From: Limanda limanda
Lineage: Eukaryota; Chordata; Actinopteri; Pleuronectiformes; Pleuronectidae
Assembly (NCBI RefSeq): GCF_963576545.1
Contig: NC_083649.1
Coordinates: 2,170,406 to 2,234,405 of the forward strand
Direction: 5' to 3'
Length of the DNA stretch: 64,000 bases
The notes beneath the pieces were generated by a model. The model was not told the origin of the DNA. It worked only from the letters and a program-made list of their open reading frames with translations, and did no database searches. The position numbers were made by a program, and so were the translations under genes. Numbering within the stretch: the first letter of the stretch is position 1; every line of letters begins with the position of its first letter. Below are positions 33,665 through 46,284 of the stretch, piece after piece.

Positions 33665-36600
33665 ATACATTTATTTTTTGTTTATCCGTCAATTGAAGTA
33701 AGAAAGTCTCACACCACTCAGTTCATCGAGAAACTGTATTAAACTGCACACTGGGGCTGCCAGAGTTCTGCTGGACGGATGTCATGGCAAAAATAATTCT
33801 CAATAATATGGATATGATATAGAAGGTTTGAATATTAATATTAATCATTATATCAGTCAATTACATCTTTAACTCTGTCTTTGATCTTGTGTTCCGGCAA
33901 ATTAAGTGAGAAAACACTGAAACCTATATTAGGGCTTTGAGGATAGACGATGAAACACATGATCATAGGTCAGAATCATTTTCTGATTAATGTGGTAAAT
34001 TATAAATATCATGTATTAAACTGCATAATGTTTCCCATCTGCAATATTCAGGCATCGTCAATACCAGGATTTTTTGGAGCAGGTCGACTTCAAGGTTTTT
34101 ATTGAATTAAACTCTGTCGTCTTTTCAGAAATTCCTCAAACTAATGATTTCATGAAACTCTATTTGTATTCCACAGTAGATGTTAAACTCGGGAGCAGGA
34201 GCAGCAGCTGCTGAGTTGTCACTGGTTTGGTTTCTCTCTCTCTCCTGTGGCCGGGGCGTCCACGCTGCTGGAACAGAGACAGGAGAGAAACATATTGCTC
34301 CTGTTACTCTCTGGCGTTTGGTTTCTCCATCCAAGGCAGCGATTGTGTTTCCGCTGGAGCGCGGTGATGTCGCTGATGGCTCTGGCAGCCGGCAGACAGC
34401 CCCGGCTCTGATGAGCTAACACTCGGCTGGAGGAGAATGGGACGAGGAGAGAGGCATGAAAAATGATTCAGCGTTTAGCGTCGCTTGGCAGCGGCAGCGC
34501 GGGTTCATTGAGTCAGAAAGGAAGAGGCTGTCTTTGTGGGGTGTGGCTGTCACCGCCCGGATGACGGATGGCGTTCCTGCTCCTCTGAGGGAACAGCACG
34601 AGGACCAGATAATGCTCATGAAATAAAAGTCTCCCCGGGCAGACAGAGCGGGCGACGGGAACGACCCGTTTAGAGTGAAATATTCTGCCACACAACAAAA
34701 ACTCTGGTCTTTAAGCAAACTGCTCAGTTCCACCAGCACGTCTCCGGCTGCTTTGTCCCTGAGAGGTTTTGTCTGTGAAATGTCGTATTGATCCGTCAGC
34801 AGATGGCGTCGGCTCCAGACGTCACAGCTCCGCACTTCAGGAAACAAACTGACAACTCGGCCTCAGGAGGTCAATGAGAAGGACAAACAGCGTCCACTCC
34901 CAAAGACCGGGACATCGCACGAGAGACAAATCAACGGAATTCAATGTGGTGAAACACAGAAGCACAAAACCCCTGGAAAGTCTTGATGATGCATCGTCTG
35001 AACAACTAACATGTTTCACAGCAGAAAACGTCTAAAACCTGAGCTGGTCCAGATCGTCACCTGAGAAATGTGTTCAGCAAATCAGCGGAAAGTCAATTCT
35101 GAATAATCCTGAATAATCCAGGATCTATTTCACTCATCAGTGTCGTGTTTAACCATCGACAGCTTCAACAGGAAGTTCAGAAAACCTGCTGAGCTGGTGT
35201 CGATCCTCTGTGGGTGGATTTCTGTTTGTGCACGTGGTCAATATTAAAATTGTTTATCACTTTTTGTGTGAATAAATGAGTGTGAAACATATGTGAGTCC
35301 TGCACTATCATCATCTGTCCAGTGGGACATCATGTTTCTGCTGATTCTCACGTCAGCATCTCAGGAAAAACTGATTTTAGTCCTTGTTGTTTAATATCAA
35401 GTTTAAAATCTACTCGTGGAGCAACTCATACATGAGACACTTTAGTGAATGAGCTAAAATAATAATTATATTACCTTATTCATACAGCTCTTTCAATTAT
35501 TTTTAACAGAATCCTTTAGACAGAAGAAAAATACCAAACAATGTTAACCACTAAAAGCCTGAAACCACAATAAGTACATTTATAATTTAAAGCATTAGCT
35601 TATGTGTCTTTTTTCTATTTCACGACTGGGTAAATAAAGTTTATAATCCATTAGCAAACTTTTAACTTAAGTGCAAAAGCAGGAGGAGAAGCTTTTTATG
35701 GATCTGCAGCCGCCGCATATCAATTATGTTCCATCAAGGGCGAGCGAGAGCGAGAGCACTTTCGAGAAGAAGCGGGAAGTCGTGAGTGTGAAAGCTCCTG
35801 GAGGGGGGGGGGGGGCAGCCGTGGAACCACGAGTCAGAGCGACACCGACCTGTCACAGTCTGTCTGGATCAGGAAATAAAGGAGGTGGAAGGACAAGAGA
35901 GGAAAAGCTCAACGGGAAACCTGCAGGAATTGAGTCTTCACCATCGAAACCAGCTCAGAGGACGAAGGAGCAGAAGGAGACACTGAACTCCACACGACAA
36001 GGACAAGAACTTTCTGTAGAAACAGAACAAAATCCCTCGGCTCGATTCTCCACCTCTTACGAAACACAGAGTTCCACGACAGAAGCCGACGAGCAGCAGC
36101 AGTTAGCGGCTGTTAAACGGCACAGTTTGTAATTCCTCACATTTGGAGACGAGAGGTTTCACGAGAGGATCCGAGTTCACCTCAGACTTTCAGCTTTTTA
36201 ACTTCGCAGAATTTTTTTAATCCCCCAAAAATCCTTCATAACACACGTCACCTTCAAAATAAGACTTCAGCTCCCGTTGAGCATCAAGTGAGGATCAGGC
36301 TGTCAACGCAAAGTTCAGGTGATTCCGCTGAAATAAATCTGGTGCAGGCAGAATCTTTTCAATTCAGTCCAGAAATATACTTTTACATTTCAGTTGCTTC
36401 TGAAAAGGTGAAACGTGTGGTTGTCAAAATCCGTCCAGGATCATAATGTGGAGTCTTCACCACCAGAGTCACTTCAGCATCCGGCTCTTTAAGAGGTGAA
36501 GTCTGATGTGTGGGATGAAGAATGTAGAGTTTTCTGGTGATTCACAAAACATTTCATACGACAAAGTTAAAAAAAGCAACAATATATTTATATTAAAATA

Positions 36601-36884
36601 AACCTTTCAAAATAAACAAATCAGTCAAGTTTTGGAGGATCTGGGAACCGGTGCATTTTACTGATTTTATACACACTATTCCCTTGCCTGTCTCCTGTCA
36701 TCCTGCTGATTGTGCATGTATGTTTGTTTGTGTATACATGGATGTATATGTGTATATATATATATATATATTTATGTGTGTAAGGATATATATTGCAGTG
36801 CTCACTGTCAGTTTGGGGTGGAACTTTTTAGTTTTGTTTGTTTTGTTGTCTGTTTAGTTTTTCTAATGTTTGTACTATAAAACG
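33663..36884. other. no gene seen; candidate conserved noncoding sequence
   Basis: Single-copy sequence. The stretch 34180-34700 and the stretch 35690-35770 have balanced composition and could be regulatory. Open frames at 34416-34847 (minus) and 35671-36132 (plus) use non-ATG starts and match nothing recognised. A TA-rich stretch is at 36755-36775. Confidence 0.45.
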
Positions 36885-37153
36885 GTTAAAACTAGGGCTG
36901 GGCAAGTTAACTCGTTTTAATCGAGTTAACTCAAGTGATGAGTTAACTCGATTAATTATTTTATCTCGCATTAACTCAGGTTTGATTATTTATTGTTTTA
37001 TTGTGAAAGTCAGGCTTTTATTTTGTGAAAGTCTGTTGCTGACTGCTGCAGAACAGGAAAAAAGAAAATAATTGGCGGATAAACAATCGAGTTAACTCAT
37101 CACTTGAGTTAACTCGATTAAAACGAGTTAACCTGCCCAGCTCTAGTTAAAAC
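36885..37153. mobile_element. hAT-type MITE with 8-bp target duplication
   Basis: A 253-bp element at 36893-37145 is flanked by the perfect 8-bp direct repeat GTTAAAAC (36885-36892 and 37146-37153). Its terminal arms are 61 bp (36893-36953 and 37085-37145) and match at about 59 positions. They start TAGGGCTGGGCAAGTTAACT and TAGAGCTGGGCAGGTTAACT. Arms contain repeated GAGTTAACTCG palindromes. There is no reading frame of note, so mobility would depend on a transposase elsewhere. An 8-bp target duplication and TAGNG ends fit the hAT superfamily. Confidence 0.88.
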
Positions 37154-40049
37154 CAATAAAAAGAGTATTAAAAAAAAATAAAAATAAAAATAAACCTTTT
37201 TCTTTTCGGCTCCACAGGATAGAAATAGATCTATAGATATAAGACTGGTATGTGTCATGTGGACGTCTGAAAATCATTTTCCATTTCCAACAATCCAAAA
37301 AGAAGTGACCTGAGATGCCCCCCCCCCCCCACACACACACACCTCAAAGTGGGACAAATACACCTTTCCTCCCCATTTGCTCATTAATTCTCCCAAACTC
37401 CTGATTCTTTCGTTCAGAGGCGAATTCAGTCGACTAATCCACAATCTGAGGATCTTCTCCTTCTTTTTTTTCGCTTCCCAATGCAAATGGAAATCCTTGT
37501 TCTGCAACGGCTTATTGAGCGGCTTAGAGAGGAGGCCGCTGCTTCTCATCCGTTTCCTGCACAGAGACAGCTGAGCCAGGACGCCATCCATCGCTGGCGA
37601 GTCCTCACACGACCCCGAGACACTCGTTTCTCAGCCGACACTGAAGCACTGAGAGGAATCGCTTGGATCAGGAGTTTAAAACAACACGTCTTCTTCTACA
37701 CTCACAGGAAACCACAGGAAGCAGCATCATCTCCTCACCAGCTGAACTACAGACGTCACATCTCCTGGGAACATGGCGCCCGGCAGCTGATTGTGACTTG
37801 TACCATCGAGTGTGAAGCTTCTGGTTGAAGGTGCAGACGTCCCTCAGATAACTCTTCCTTCCACTTTTACAGCCTCCATAAAGCAGAGTGCTTAACGCTT
37901 CGGCCAAAGACTGGATGTTTTCGGTGGCGTTCATTTGTCAGCAGGATATTCCAGAAACCTGTTAGCAGATGTTAATTAAATGTGGAGGACGGCCGGGACT
38001 CGGGCCAACGGACAAGTGATTCGTTTCTGGTCCGGATCCATAATTTAAACGAGTGAGCACTTCAACATGGAGCGTTACTGAGGTTCTGTCGAGGCGTCTG
38101 ATGTTTTAAATCCAGAACATGTGTCTTATGATTATTCATCAATGTTGTGGAGTTTTCAGACATTTGAAAGCTGCTGTTATGTGTTTTAAAATAAAGACGG
38201 ACGACGCGTCTCTTCTTCCTCTGGTTGTGGAAATATGAAGCTAAAATATCGAGTGTCGCCATCTTGTGTTGGTCTCAGATTTCAGGCTCTTCTGCATTTA
38301 TTCACTTTCTGGATGTGGAGTCTGCGTCCATTGTGACAAACAGTCTTTATGTTGTTGATGTGAACGAGATGAAAATGAGGTGAAACCACATCCTGAGTTT
38401 GGATCTAGAGTCCTTCATGTTACTGGAGACCCATGACTGGTTCACTTCATGACGCCTCATTGCTCCTGAATGACTAAGAGCTGCAGAATCGTCCATTTAC
38501 TGCATGTTCGCAATTTCCAATTTCGAGGAAAGAGGCGACGCACAAGTAGAAATCATTTTTCACATCTAACAAGGAATCAGACTTTAAACATCCCAGCTTC
38601 ACCTGTGACTGAATGAAGGCAACTCGACTTTAAACAATTTGAAACTCTATTTAAGCCATTCGGTTGAATCACTTTTACATTTTAAATAGTGTGACAGAAT
38701 GGACGATCATTCATATGCAAATGTAAAACCATTTTAACAGTCAAACGGACTTCAGTCTTTTCATCTGCTCAGATCAGATTTCTGCACAGACTCAAACTCG
38801 TCTCTTCTTGATCTCCGCTTGTTTCTCTGCCGCCTCAGACACAGAATCACAGAGACCTAACTCCAGGACTCGTTCCTCACGGAGCTCAGAGATGCTCTGA
38901 ATGCATCAGATCGCATCGGGCCGACGTGCTCGGACTCAAATGGAATCAAACAGGAGCGACTCGGGGTTGCAGTGAACTCGAGTGCCGTGGAGTTTCCCGT
39001 CTATTGAGATGAACGCAGCGTGGAGCGAGTTCAGCCCGGTGCTGCTGGCGGCTGATAAGCCACTCGCTCCGTGTGTGTAAGCTTCTTATCTGCTGTTTGA
39101 TCAGTGTTGTCGGGCGTTGTCGCCACTGAATGTCACACACTTCCACGCCGCAGCGTTTGGCAGAAGCCGACTGAGCGACGAGGTGTCAGCGGCTGGCGGG
39201 CGACGTGGGCGAGTGTGAGCGAGCGAGCATCTATCACAGAGAGAGAGAGAGAAACGAGGGGAGGACGAGCTCTGCACCTCCGAGTGTCGAGTGCCAACAC
39301 AATACTTTCACACTCAGTGAGCGACGTGAACTCTATCACACACGGAACTCCTCGAGTAGGACAGGATGGAGAGGTTCAGCTGCTCAGTTCAGGTAAATAT
39401 ACAGCAGCTGAATGAGGAGTCTGAAGAGAAACATGTGGAGGAGACTCGTGTTTATCCATTCATAGAAACGATTAAAAGCCTCTGTGCTCGACTTCTCTTC
39501 ATTAAAATCCATAAACTACTCTCTGGGAAATCAGTGAAAGATTCAAAAACATGATGAAGTCATTGTTCGGCCCCTTTGTCCAAATCAGAGTTATTTCTGG
39601 GCCGATCTTTCCATTAAATTTTATAGAAAAACCTTCAGGGGTTTTCGTGTAATCTCTCTCATAAACACAAACTGTTCATTTATTGGTAAATTCACACATA
39701 GAAGTTGTTCTGTGATGCTTGTTATCTTCTTTTAACTCATAGTTTGGGTTTGGCCTCAAGCAGCAGAGGTTGGTGGAGAACAAATCTGAGCTAAAAGAAG
39801 TCTGTTTAGTTCTTGTGTAACCAACAGTCCAGTAAACAAACAACCTCATAGGCTCAATGATGCCTCAGGTTCTCAAGGTCCGACATGAAATATAATTAAA
39901 AGTTTATTAAACATGAAATCCTGCACATTAGAGCAGTAATTTCAAGGTGTGCATGGACCTGGCTCTTTACATAATGAAGCTGTCGTCCTGAAAGTTCAAA
40001 ACCACCGTCACAAAGTTTCAGAACCAAAGCATCAATGATGTCTTTGTAT
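37154..40049. other. no gene seen
   Basis: A C run and CA repeat lie at 37318-37342. The stretch 37370-37560 is single copy with ATTA-type words and could be regulatory. A GA array is at 39238-39252. No gene recognised. Confidence 0.5.
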
Positions 40050-40112
40050 TCTGTCTTATTACCATTTCTCTAAGATGGAACCCTGGTGTCCACATACTTT
40101 TGGCCGTATGCA
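40050..40112. mobile_element. Tc1-like transposon end, remnant
   Basis: The words GGAACCCTGGTGTCCACATA and CATACTTTTGGCCGTATG match the form of a fish Tc1-like terminal repeat that normally reads TATGGCCAAAAGTATGTGGA on the other strand. Only one end is recognised; no transposase frame is seen beside it. Confidence 0.55.
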
Positions 40113-40249
40113 GCTCATCATGGATTATTTAGAATGTTCTAATATGTCTGAATATTTAAAGGAGATGATTTGTGTCTTTAGGACGATATCCATCATAAAC
40201 ACTGGGCTTGTCAAGTATATTCTTGGTAGCCGAGAGGTCGCTGTGTGGT

Positions 40250-40563
40250 TGTAGAAGTTGATGGTGAAGGAAAGGAACCCGGACCCAGTACTTACAAGTA
40301 TAATAATGTTTATTACACAGAAGTTTCAGAGGTCAGGACGAGCTCTAGAACTCGGAGGAAACACCCAGGACCAAATGGTGAAGTCTGACCAGCTGTGGTC
40401 TCACACACATTATATAGAGAGGTAAGTTCCACCCACCTAAGGCCTCCTAATCAGGACGTGTTTTCTTACATGAAGATGAAAATGCAATGGTCAAGGATCT
40501 TCCCTTCACCTCCATCCATTTGCTGGTCAGAGGTCATTCCCTAGGTCAAAGGTTCTTTCCACA
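40250..40563 (-). mobile_element. possible solo LTR
   Basis: On the minus strand the segment starts TGTGGAAAGAACC and ends CAACTTCTACA, the TG..CA form of a long terminal repeat. It contains a TATA-like TATATAATGTG about 150 bases in, and AATAAACATTATTATAC near its end as a poly(A) signal. No 5-bp target duplication could be confirmed and no internal region adjoins it. Confidence 0.4.
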
Positions 40564-42043
40564 GAAGGAAAGACCTGCTTGAATAAACAGCTGAAGGACT
40601 CTCTGAGAATGTCTGAGAGTCACGAAAATAAGCATCATAAACATCAGCCTGTCATTCTATTTAAACACATGCTAAAATCATTTACTCTAGTGAATACACG
40701 ACACTTGTCAGGACCAGTTCACCTGAGTCTGGTTCTAATGAGATCCTGGTTCAGGTTGAGTCAGAGTAAAGTTTAGTTTCCACAGTGAGAGGAAGTCAGT
40801 GTCGTGTCCTCACATGAACAGCTCCTCTCCATTCATCCTAACAAAAGCTTTGGAGTCGTGTCACACATCTCCTAGCAACCCCCCCCCCCCCCGCCTGGAG
40901 TCATTACGGAGGCCGGGTGAAGAATCTGCTCTAATTAAGAAAAGTCCACCATGACAACGGGCCGGCGCTCGCCACCAGTACAGCTGCCAATCAGAGCAGC
41001 CGCTCATTACCGGAGAGAAGCTGTGAAGTGAAACAAAGACGTGTTGAGGAGGTGAAGAGGAGCCGCGAGGTTAATTACTAAAGTGAAGATCACAGACTCT
41101 CAGTGAGAAACAAACGTGGATTCAATTAAGGAATAAATACAAAACATGTACAAAGATCTTACAAAACACATTCTGCATAAAGGGATAAATGATCGAGACA
41201 CACAAGAGATTTAAAGTAACTGGTTGTAGTTGAACAAACAAGTAGTTATTGTAACTGTAATGTTAACAATAAACGGATTTAAGTCATCAAAACTATATCA
41301 ATTATTTATTTAGAGTTGTGACAGTAAATTGGAAAAAGAAAATGTCTTCAAGTCTTACGTTGATATTAAAGCCTTTAGCTCGAAATAGTATTGAGAGCAT
41401 ATATATTTATTATCTTTAATAATGAGTTTCATCACCATTCATCATATCTCCCAGAATTCCTCAGTTACAGTTTAGTGTGAACATTTCCTTTAGTCCTTGA
41501 CGGAGATACAACTCTCTGTTATTTCACTTTTACACCCCAGATGTAGTTGGGATGGAGGGATGAAGAAGAGCGACTACAAGAGAAAGACGAACACGAGAGG
41601 AAGTCACGTCTGAATACTGGACGGTAAAGAGAGAAAGAGAGAAAAGGATTCTGAGTTCTAATAGAACCTGAGAAAATTACACCTACAGCCATTTTCTACC
41701 ATTACCTTATTCTTCTGTGTAATAACGATTGACTTCTTTCCCTTCAGGTGATTCGAGAAAAAAACAACTTTTTTTTAAATGAGCTGCAGCAGGAAGACGT
41801 TTGAGCCGAAGACACAAACAAACGTCTGTGTGTCCACAGCGAAGAGACGACAGGATTGATCGCCCGCTGACTCCATTTGTCAGAAATCATTTTTCGTTAC
41901 GTCCGTTATTTTTTCAGTCGTAGGATTGAAACCTTTTCAGAGGTTTGTCCTTTGTGCTCAGTCGCTGCCCGAAGCCACAAATTGATCCTGAAGACAAACG
42001 TTACCATGAAACCTCGAGTGACTTCGGTCGACCAGGATCCAAA
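40564..42043. other. no gene seen
   Basis: Single-copy sequence with a C14 run at 40879-40892. Confidence 0.55.
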
Positions 42044-42240
42044 CATCATGACATTCTGAAATAAACTATTGCTTTGGATTATTAGAATAACTTTTCAGTC
42101 ATAATTTTCAACGTGAGGTTCAAAGCTCATGGATGTTGGTCGCATCAAAAACAAAAGTTGACGTCACAGCTGATTATTTTTTTGCCACCGAAACATGGAC
42201 CAGAAATCCAAGTGGGGCCTTCAACCACGAACTCTCTGAA
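42044..42240. repeat. direct repeat, left copy, flanking minisatellite
   Basis: Nearly the same as 42984-43173: shares ACTATTGCTTTGGATTATTA, CATGGATGTTGGTCGCATCA and CGAAACATGGACCAGAAATC. This copy has an extra TTCAAAG. Confidence 0.92.
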
Positions 42241-42263
42241 TATGACGTCGGTGTCACATGACC

Positions 42264-42983
42264 ACTCTTCCTCCATCTCTTTCTCCATCTCTTCCTGTCT
42301 CTTCCTCCATCTCTTCCTGTCTCTTCCTCCATCTCTCCCTCCATCTCTTCCTCCATCTCTTCCTCCATCTCTTCCTCCATCTCTTTCTCCATCTCTTCCT
42401 GTCTCTTCCTCCATCTCTTCCTGTCTCTTCCTCCATCTCTCCCTCCATCTCTTCCTTCATCTCTTCCTCCATCTCTTCCTCCATCTCTTCCTCCATCTCT
42501 TCCTGTCTCTTACTCCATATCTTCCTCCATCTCTTCCTCCATCTATTCCTCCATATCTTCCTCCATCTCTTCCTGTCTCTTACTCCATCTCTTCCTGTCA
42601 CTTCCTTCATCTCTTCTTCCATCTCTTCCTCCATCTCTTCCTCCATCTCTTCCTCCATTTCTCCCTCCATCTCTGCCTCCATCTCTTCCTCCATCTCTTC
42701 TTCCACCTACCTCTTCCTGTCTCTCCCTTCATCTCTTCCTCCATCTCTCCCTCCAACTCTTCCTCCATCTCTTCCTCCATCTCTCCCTTCATCTCTTCCT
42801 CCTTCTCTTCCTCCATCTTTTCCTCCATCTCTCCCTCCATCTCTTCCTCCATCTCTTCCTCCATCTCTTCCTCAATCTCTTCCTCCATCTCTTCCTCCAT
42901 CTATTCCTCCATCTCTTCCTGTCTCTTCCTCCATCTCTTCCTCCATCTCTTCCTCCATCTCTTCCTCCATCTCTTCCTGTCTC
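42264..42983. repeat. 12-bp minisatellite CTTCCTCCATCT
   Basis: About 60 units of CTTCCTCCATCT with variants CTTCCTGTCTCT, CTCCCTCCATCT and CATCTATTCCTC. The plus strand is nearly all pyrimidine plus one A per unit. As 12 is divisible by 3, open frames run through the array on both strands (for example plus 42113-43003) and encode only repeats of SISS or MEEE type. Confidence 0.96.
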
Positions 42984-43173
42984 ATCATTACATTCTGATA
43001 TAAACTATTGCTTTGGATTATTAGAATAACTTTTCAGTCATCATTTTCAACGTGAGGCTCATGGATGTTGGTCGCATCAAAAACAAAAGTTGACGTCACA
43101 GCAGATTATTTTTTTGCCAGCGAAACATGGACCAGAAATCCAAGTTGGGCCTTTAACCACAAACTCTCTGAAG
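42984..43173. repeat. direct repeat, right copy, flanking minisatellite
   Basis: Partner of 42044-42240 in the same orientation, 940 bp away. The pair brackets the minisatellite exactly, which points to a duplication of flank plus array. Confidence 0.92.
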
Positions 43174-43615
43174 GTCGACAACAGTAGAAGTCTCAAGGTT
43201 CAGATAATATGAATATGGAATATGGAATCTGATCGTCTCTATTATAATATCTGACCTTCACAGGGCGATGTCACCGATGACGTCATCACTACAAACAGTG
43301 GAACTCGGATTTGGGGATGTTTAGGTTTTGTTCTTGTACAACATAAATCTACACAAGTCACACAAAGAACACTTGATCGCACAAAGCACAGGCAGCGCTC
43401 TGGAACTCCTGAACATCACTAACTGCTCTCACCCACATATTACACAACTCTGTCCCCTCAGACTAACACACACACACAGACACACACAGACACACACTTA
43501 GCATCCAGAGATAATACAGACAATGGAGGTAGTGATGAAACAGCAGCAGCTCCTGTGGGAAGAATAGAAGGAGACTATTGTGCACTCAGTGAAGCATCGT
43601 GTGTACTCAGGGTCA
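43174..43615. other. no gene seen
   Basis: Single-copy sequence with short CACACAGA repeats at 43468-43498. Confidence 0.55.

Positions 43616-43650
<35 letters not shown>
43616..43650. repeat. (CA)n microsatellite
   Basis: About 17 CA units. With the TG array at 43813-43860 it forms an inverted pair around 160 bp of single-copy sequence. Confidence 0.96.
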
Positions 43651-43652
<2 letters not shown>

Positions 43653-43812
43653 CTCTCAGTAACTCACTGCACAATCTCCAGCGGCCTCATTACCAATATC
43701 ATATAAATACATAGCCTGGGACCTTGATTTGTTCAATAATTCAGCTTCTGCTGCGCCGCCTAAGGCAAGTCTGGAGGAAGGTGTTAGTACAGAGCGGAGA
43801 ACACAAATCCTC
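43651..43812. other. single-copy block between inverted dinucleotide arrays
   Basis: Balanced sequence with ATCATATAAATACATAG and TTGATTTGTTCAATAATTC words; looks like noncoding regulatory DNA but this is inference. Confidence 0.3.
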
Positions 43813-43828
43813 CGTGTGCGTGTGTGTG

Positions 43829-43860
<32 letters not shown>
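43813..43860. repeat. (TG)n microsatellite
   Basis: TG array with CG interruptions at its left end. Confidence 0.95.
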
Positions 43861-44280
43861 AGTAATAGAGTTGAGCAATCAGATGAATACATCAGGATTC
43901 GCCGCTGGACTTAATCCAACGCTGAGTAAAATTCCCTTGATTACTTGATTTATAAAGTCAAAGAACTTCACTGCGATGAGCCTCAGAAACACATGGTAAT
44001 ATTCCATGATATTCATACAGAGCTTTTTAATAACTTGCAGAAACAGATGTAAACACCCTAACAGGAAATACATTATGTAGGAACATTGAGACGTGTATAT
44101 TAAACAGCTCTGAGCCCATAAATACACAAATAGATGTGCAACTACGAGAAGAGGGAGGAGTTCTCAGATCCAAATACATGAGGCTGATGGAAAGTGAAGG
44201 CTCCGTGAAGCCAGGTGACATCTAGATAATGAAAATAACAACATACGATGCATTAATATGATCTCATATGAAGGGAGAAT
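43861..44280. other. single-copy block, possible conserved noncoding element
   Basis: About 400 bases of AT-rich, non-repetitive sequence with several homeodomain-type and E-box-type words and no coding pattern. Confidence 0.3.
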
Positions 44281-44360
44281 CAATCAATCAATCAATCAAT
44301 CAAACTTTATTTGTATAGCCCACATTCACAAATCACAATTCGTCTCATAGGGCTTTAACA
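44281..44360 (+). repeat. dispersed fish repeat (CAAT)n-CTTTATTTGTATAGCCC
   Basis: Starts with six CAAT units and continues AACTTTATTTGTATAGCCCA, CATTCACAAATCACAATTC and TCATAGGGCTTTAACA. I recognise this arrangement as a very common percomorph interspersed repeat, though the family name is not certain. A decayed match is at 32420-32480. Confidence 0.7.
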
Positions 44361-45348
44361 TGGTGTGAATAAACTGTGTTTACGTAAAATGTAAATAAAA
44401 ATTCAAGAAATCAGAATTCAGCATCAGAAATGATGCAGAAAGCTTGATTTAGGTTTATATTGTTAAGTTATATTTACAAGTTATGTGGGAAATATAAAAC
44501 GAATTATAACAATAACAGAGAAGAAGTATAGTGACTACCATTGCATTTTAATCCGAAGTTATCTATAAAGCTCGGTCGCCTCTGGTTCAGTTTGTAAATT
44601 CCCTAAATCAAACTTTAAGAAACATTCACCAGTTTCTGTGGGAAGGAGAACACCACAAAAAACAAATCTCACGCATCATCACCTTGTAAAATGGAGCAAA
44701 TCTCATGTTTATGAATCAACTTTTCACCATAACTCAACTCTTTTTGCTCTGGTTTGGTCTCCACCACCAGCTGTGTGAGGAGAAAACACAGAGAAAAGAC
44801 CCAAAGGTAGAAAGTAAAACTTAAACCAAAGATTCTTACTCAGAGATGATTCAGTAAAACGTCAATAACCAGAGAGAGAGAGAAGTCAGGTCCAACAAAT
44901 CCAAGAGCAGATCAGAGTCCAGAGAATAATGTATAACGTTAAAAACTCAAATATTCGTCTGGATCGGTCGGAACTCGCCAGGCTGGGACGAGTCAAGAAT
45001 CATGAATACCAAAAACACAAAGTAACTTCGTACAAGAGGAAGAAACACGACAAACAAAGTAGGAGTGAAGTGTTTTGTGTAGTTGAACCACAGTTACACA
45101 AAGATTTGTTGTGATAATATATTATTAATGAAGCTAAGTTGAGAAAAGCTCAACTTTTTAGACACTTTCTCACCCGAACTAGCCAATCAAAGCTCGTTAA
45201 CACAAATACATAAGTCCTTATTAAGTCGAACTTCAAACGTGAAAATGATTCTGGAGAAATCGACCTTTGACCTGTGAAACTCGCTCTGTATTCACATGTG
45301 TTTGAAAGCAACATGTCTGTGTTAGTCTGGTGTGTCAGGAATCAGCTG
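44361..45348. other. no gene seen
   Basis: AT-rich single-copy sequence with no recognisable gene. Confidence 0.55.
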
Positions 45349-45468
45349 AAGAAGAGGAGGAGGAGGAGGAGGAGGAGGAGGAGGTTGAGGAGGAGGAGGA
45401 GCAGGAGGAAGAGGAGGAGGAGGAGGAGGAGCAGGAGGAAGAGGTGAAGGAGGAGGAGGAGGGAAGAA
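45349..45468 (+). repeat. (GAG)n-rich repeat
   Basis: GAG/GGA trinucleotides broken by GTT, GCA and GAA units. Purine on the plus strand. Confidence 0.95.
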
Positions 45469-45579
45469 AAGTGTAAGACAGAAAAAGATGAAGAGACTCA
45501 AGATCCTGCCAAAGGTGGTCACTTAATTTTAGCATCTGCACTTTAGCGTTTAGTGTTTAATCAGGAAACAGAACCTGTT

Positions 45580-45608
45580 TGTGTGTGTGTGTGTGTGTGT
45601 GTGTCTGT

Positions 45609-45642
<34 letters not shown>

Positions 45643-45724
45643 CTGTGTGTCTGTGTGTGTGTGTGTGTGTGTCTGTGTGTCTGTGTGTGTGTGTGTGTGT
45701 GTCTGTGTGTCTGTGTGTTTGTGT
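45580..45724 (+). repeat. composite (TG)n/TCTG minisatellite
   Basis: TG arrays separated by TCTGTGTGTCTG blocks that recur four times at roughly 32-38 bp, a small higher-order pattern on top of the dinucleotide. Confidence 0.95.
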
Positions 45725-46284
45725 ATCTGGGTGAATTTGAAGTTGTACAGTGTTTAGAAGCACTTGTGAATAATTCATAATCCTGTAGGGACGGCAGCAT
45801 CATCATCAGATGAATATGAAGCTCAGCTCGTTCTTCACCTCCTCAGCTCCTCGTCATGTGACTGTTCTACGACTCAGCACCAACACAAAGGGGGCGGGGG
45901 GTTTACAGTGACCTATGACCTAGTGAGCTAATCACTGTGAGTCCAAATGAACATCTGTAGCACGTCTGGAGAAATTCCCTCGAGGACTTCCGGAGATATC
46001 ACGTTAACAAGAAGAAGAAGAAAGGTGTGAGGTGACATTTGACCTTTGACCTTCATCCACAGTTATTTTGGTTACGTAAAATAATTATTTTTCATAAACA
46101 CGAGTGACGCAGCCCCCCCCCCCCCCCATGATGCTTCAGGAGACGTGGAGATTAAAAGACGCAGAAATCCTTCACGTCCGTTTCTCCTTCAGGCAGGTTC
46201 ATCACTCGGCTGTTCTGTCCACTCGCTGCCCCCCCCCCCCGGCCTCTCCTCACTTCCTCCCTCGCTCCTTCGCTTTCACTCGTC
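45725..46284. other. no gene seen
   Basis: Single-copy sequence with C runs at 46113-46127 and 46230-46239. Confidence 0.5.

Noticed and set aside
34416..34847. 143-codon minus-strand frame
   Set aside because: Begins at a non-ATG codon, matches no family and has no clear splice context; treated as chance in GC-balanced single-copy DNA.
35671..36132. 153-codon plus-strand frame
   Set aside because: Non-ATG start, crosses a G9-type run encoding poly-Gly, and shows no domain; the ATG-internal part is still unrecognised.
42113..43003. 296-codon plus frame and similar minus frames
   Set aside because: Translation of the 12-bp minisatellite; only SISS/LPPS or MEEE repeats.
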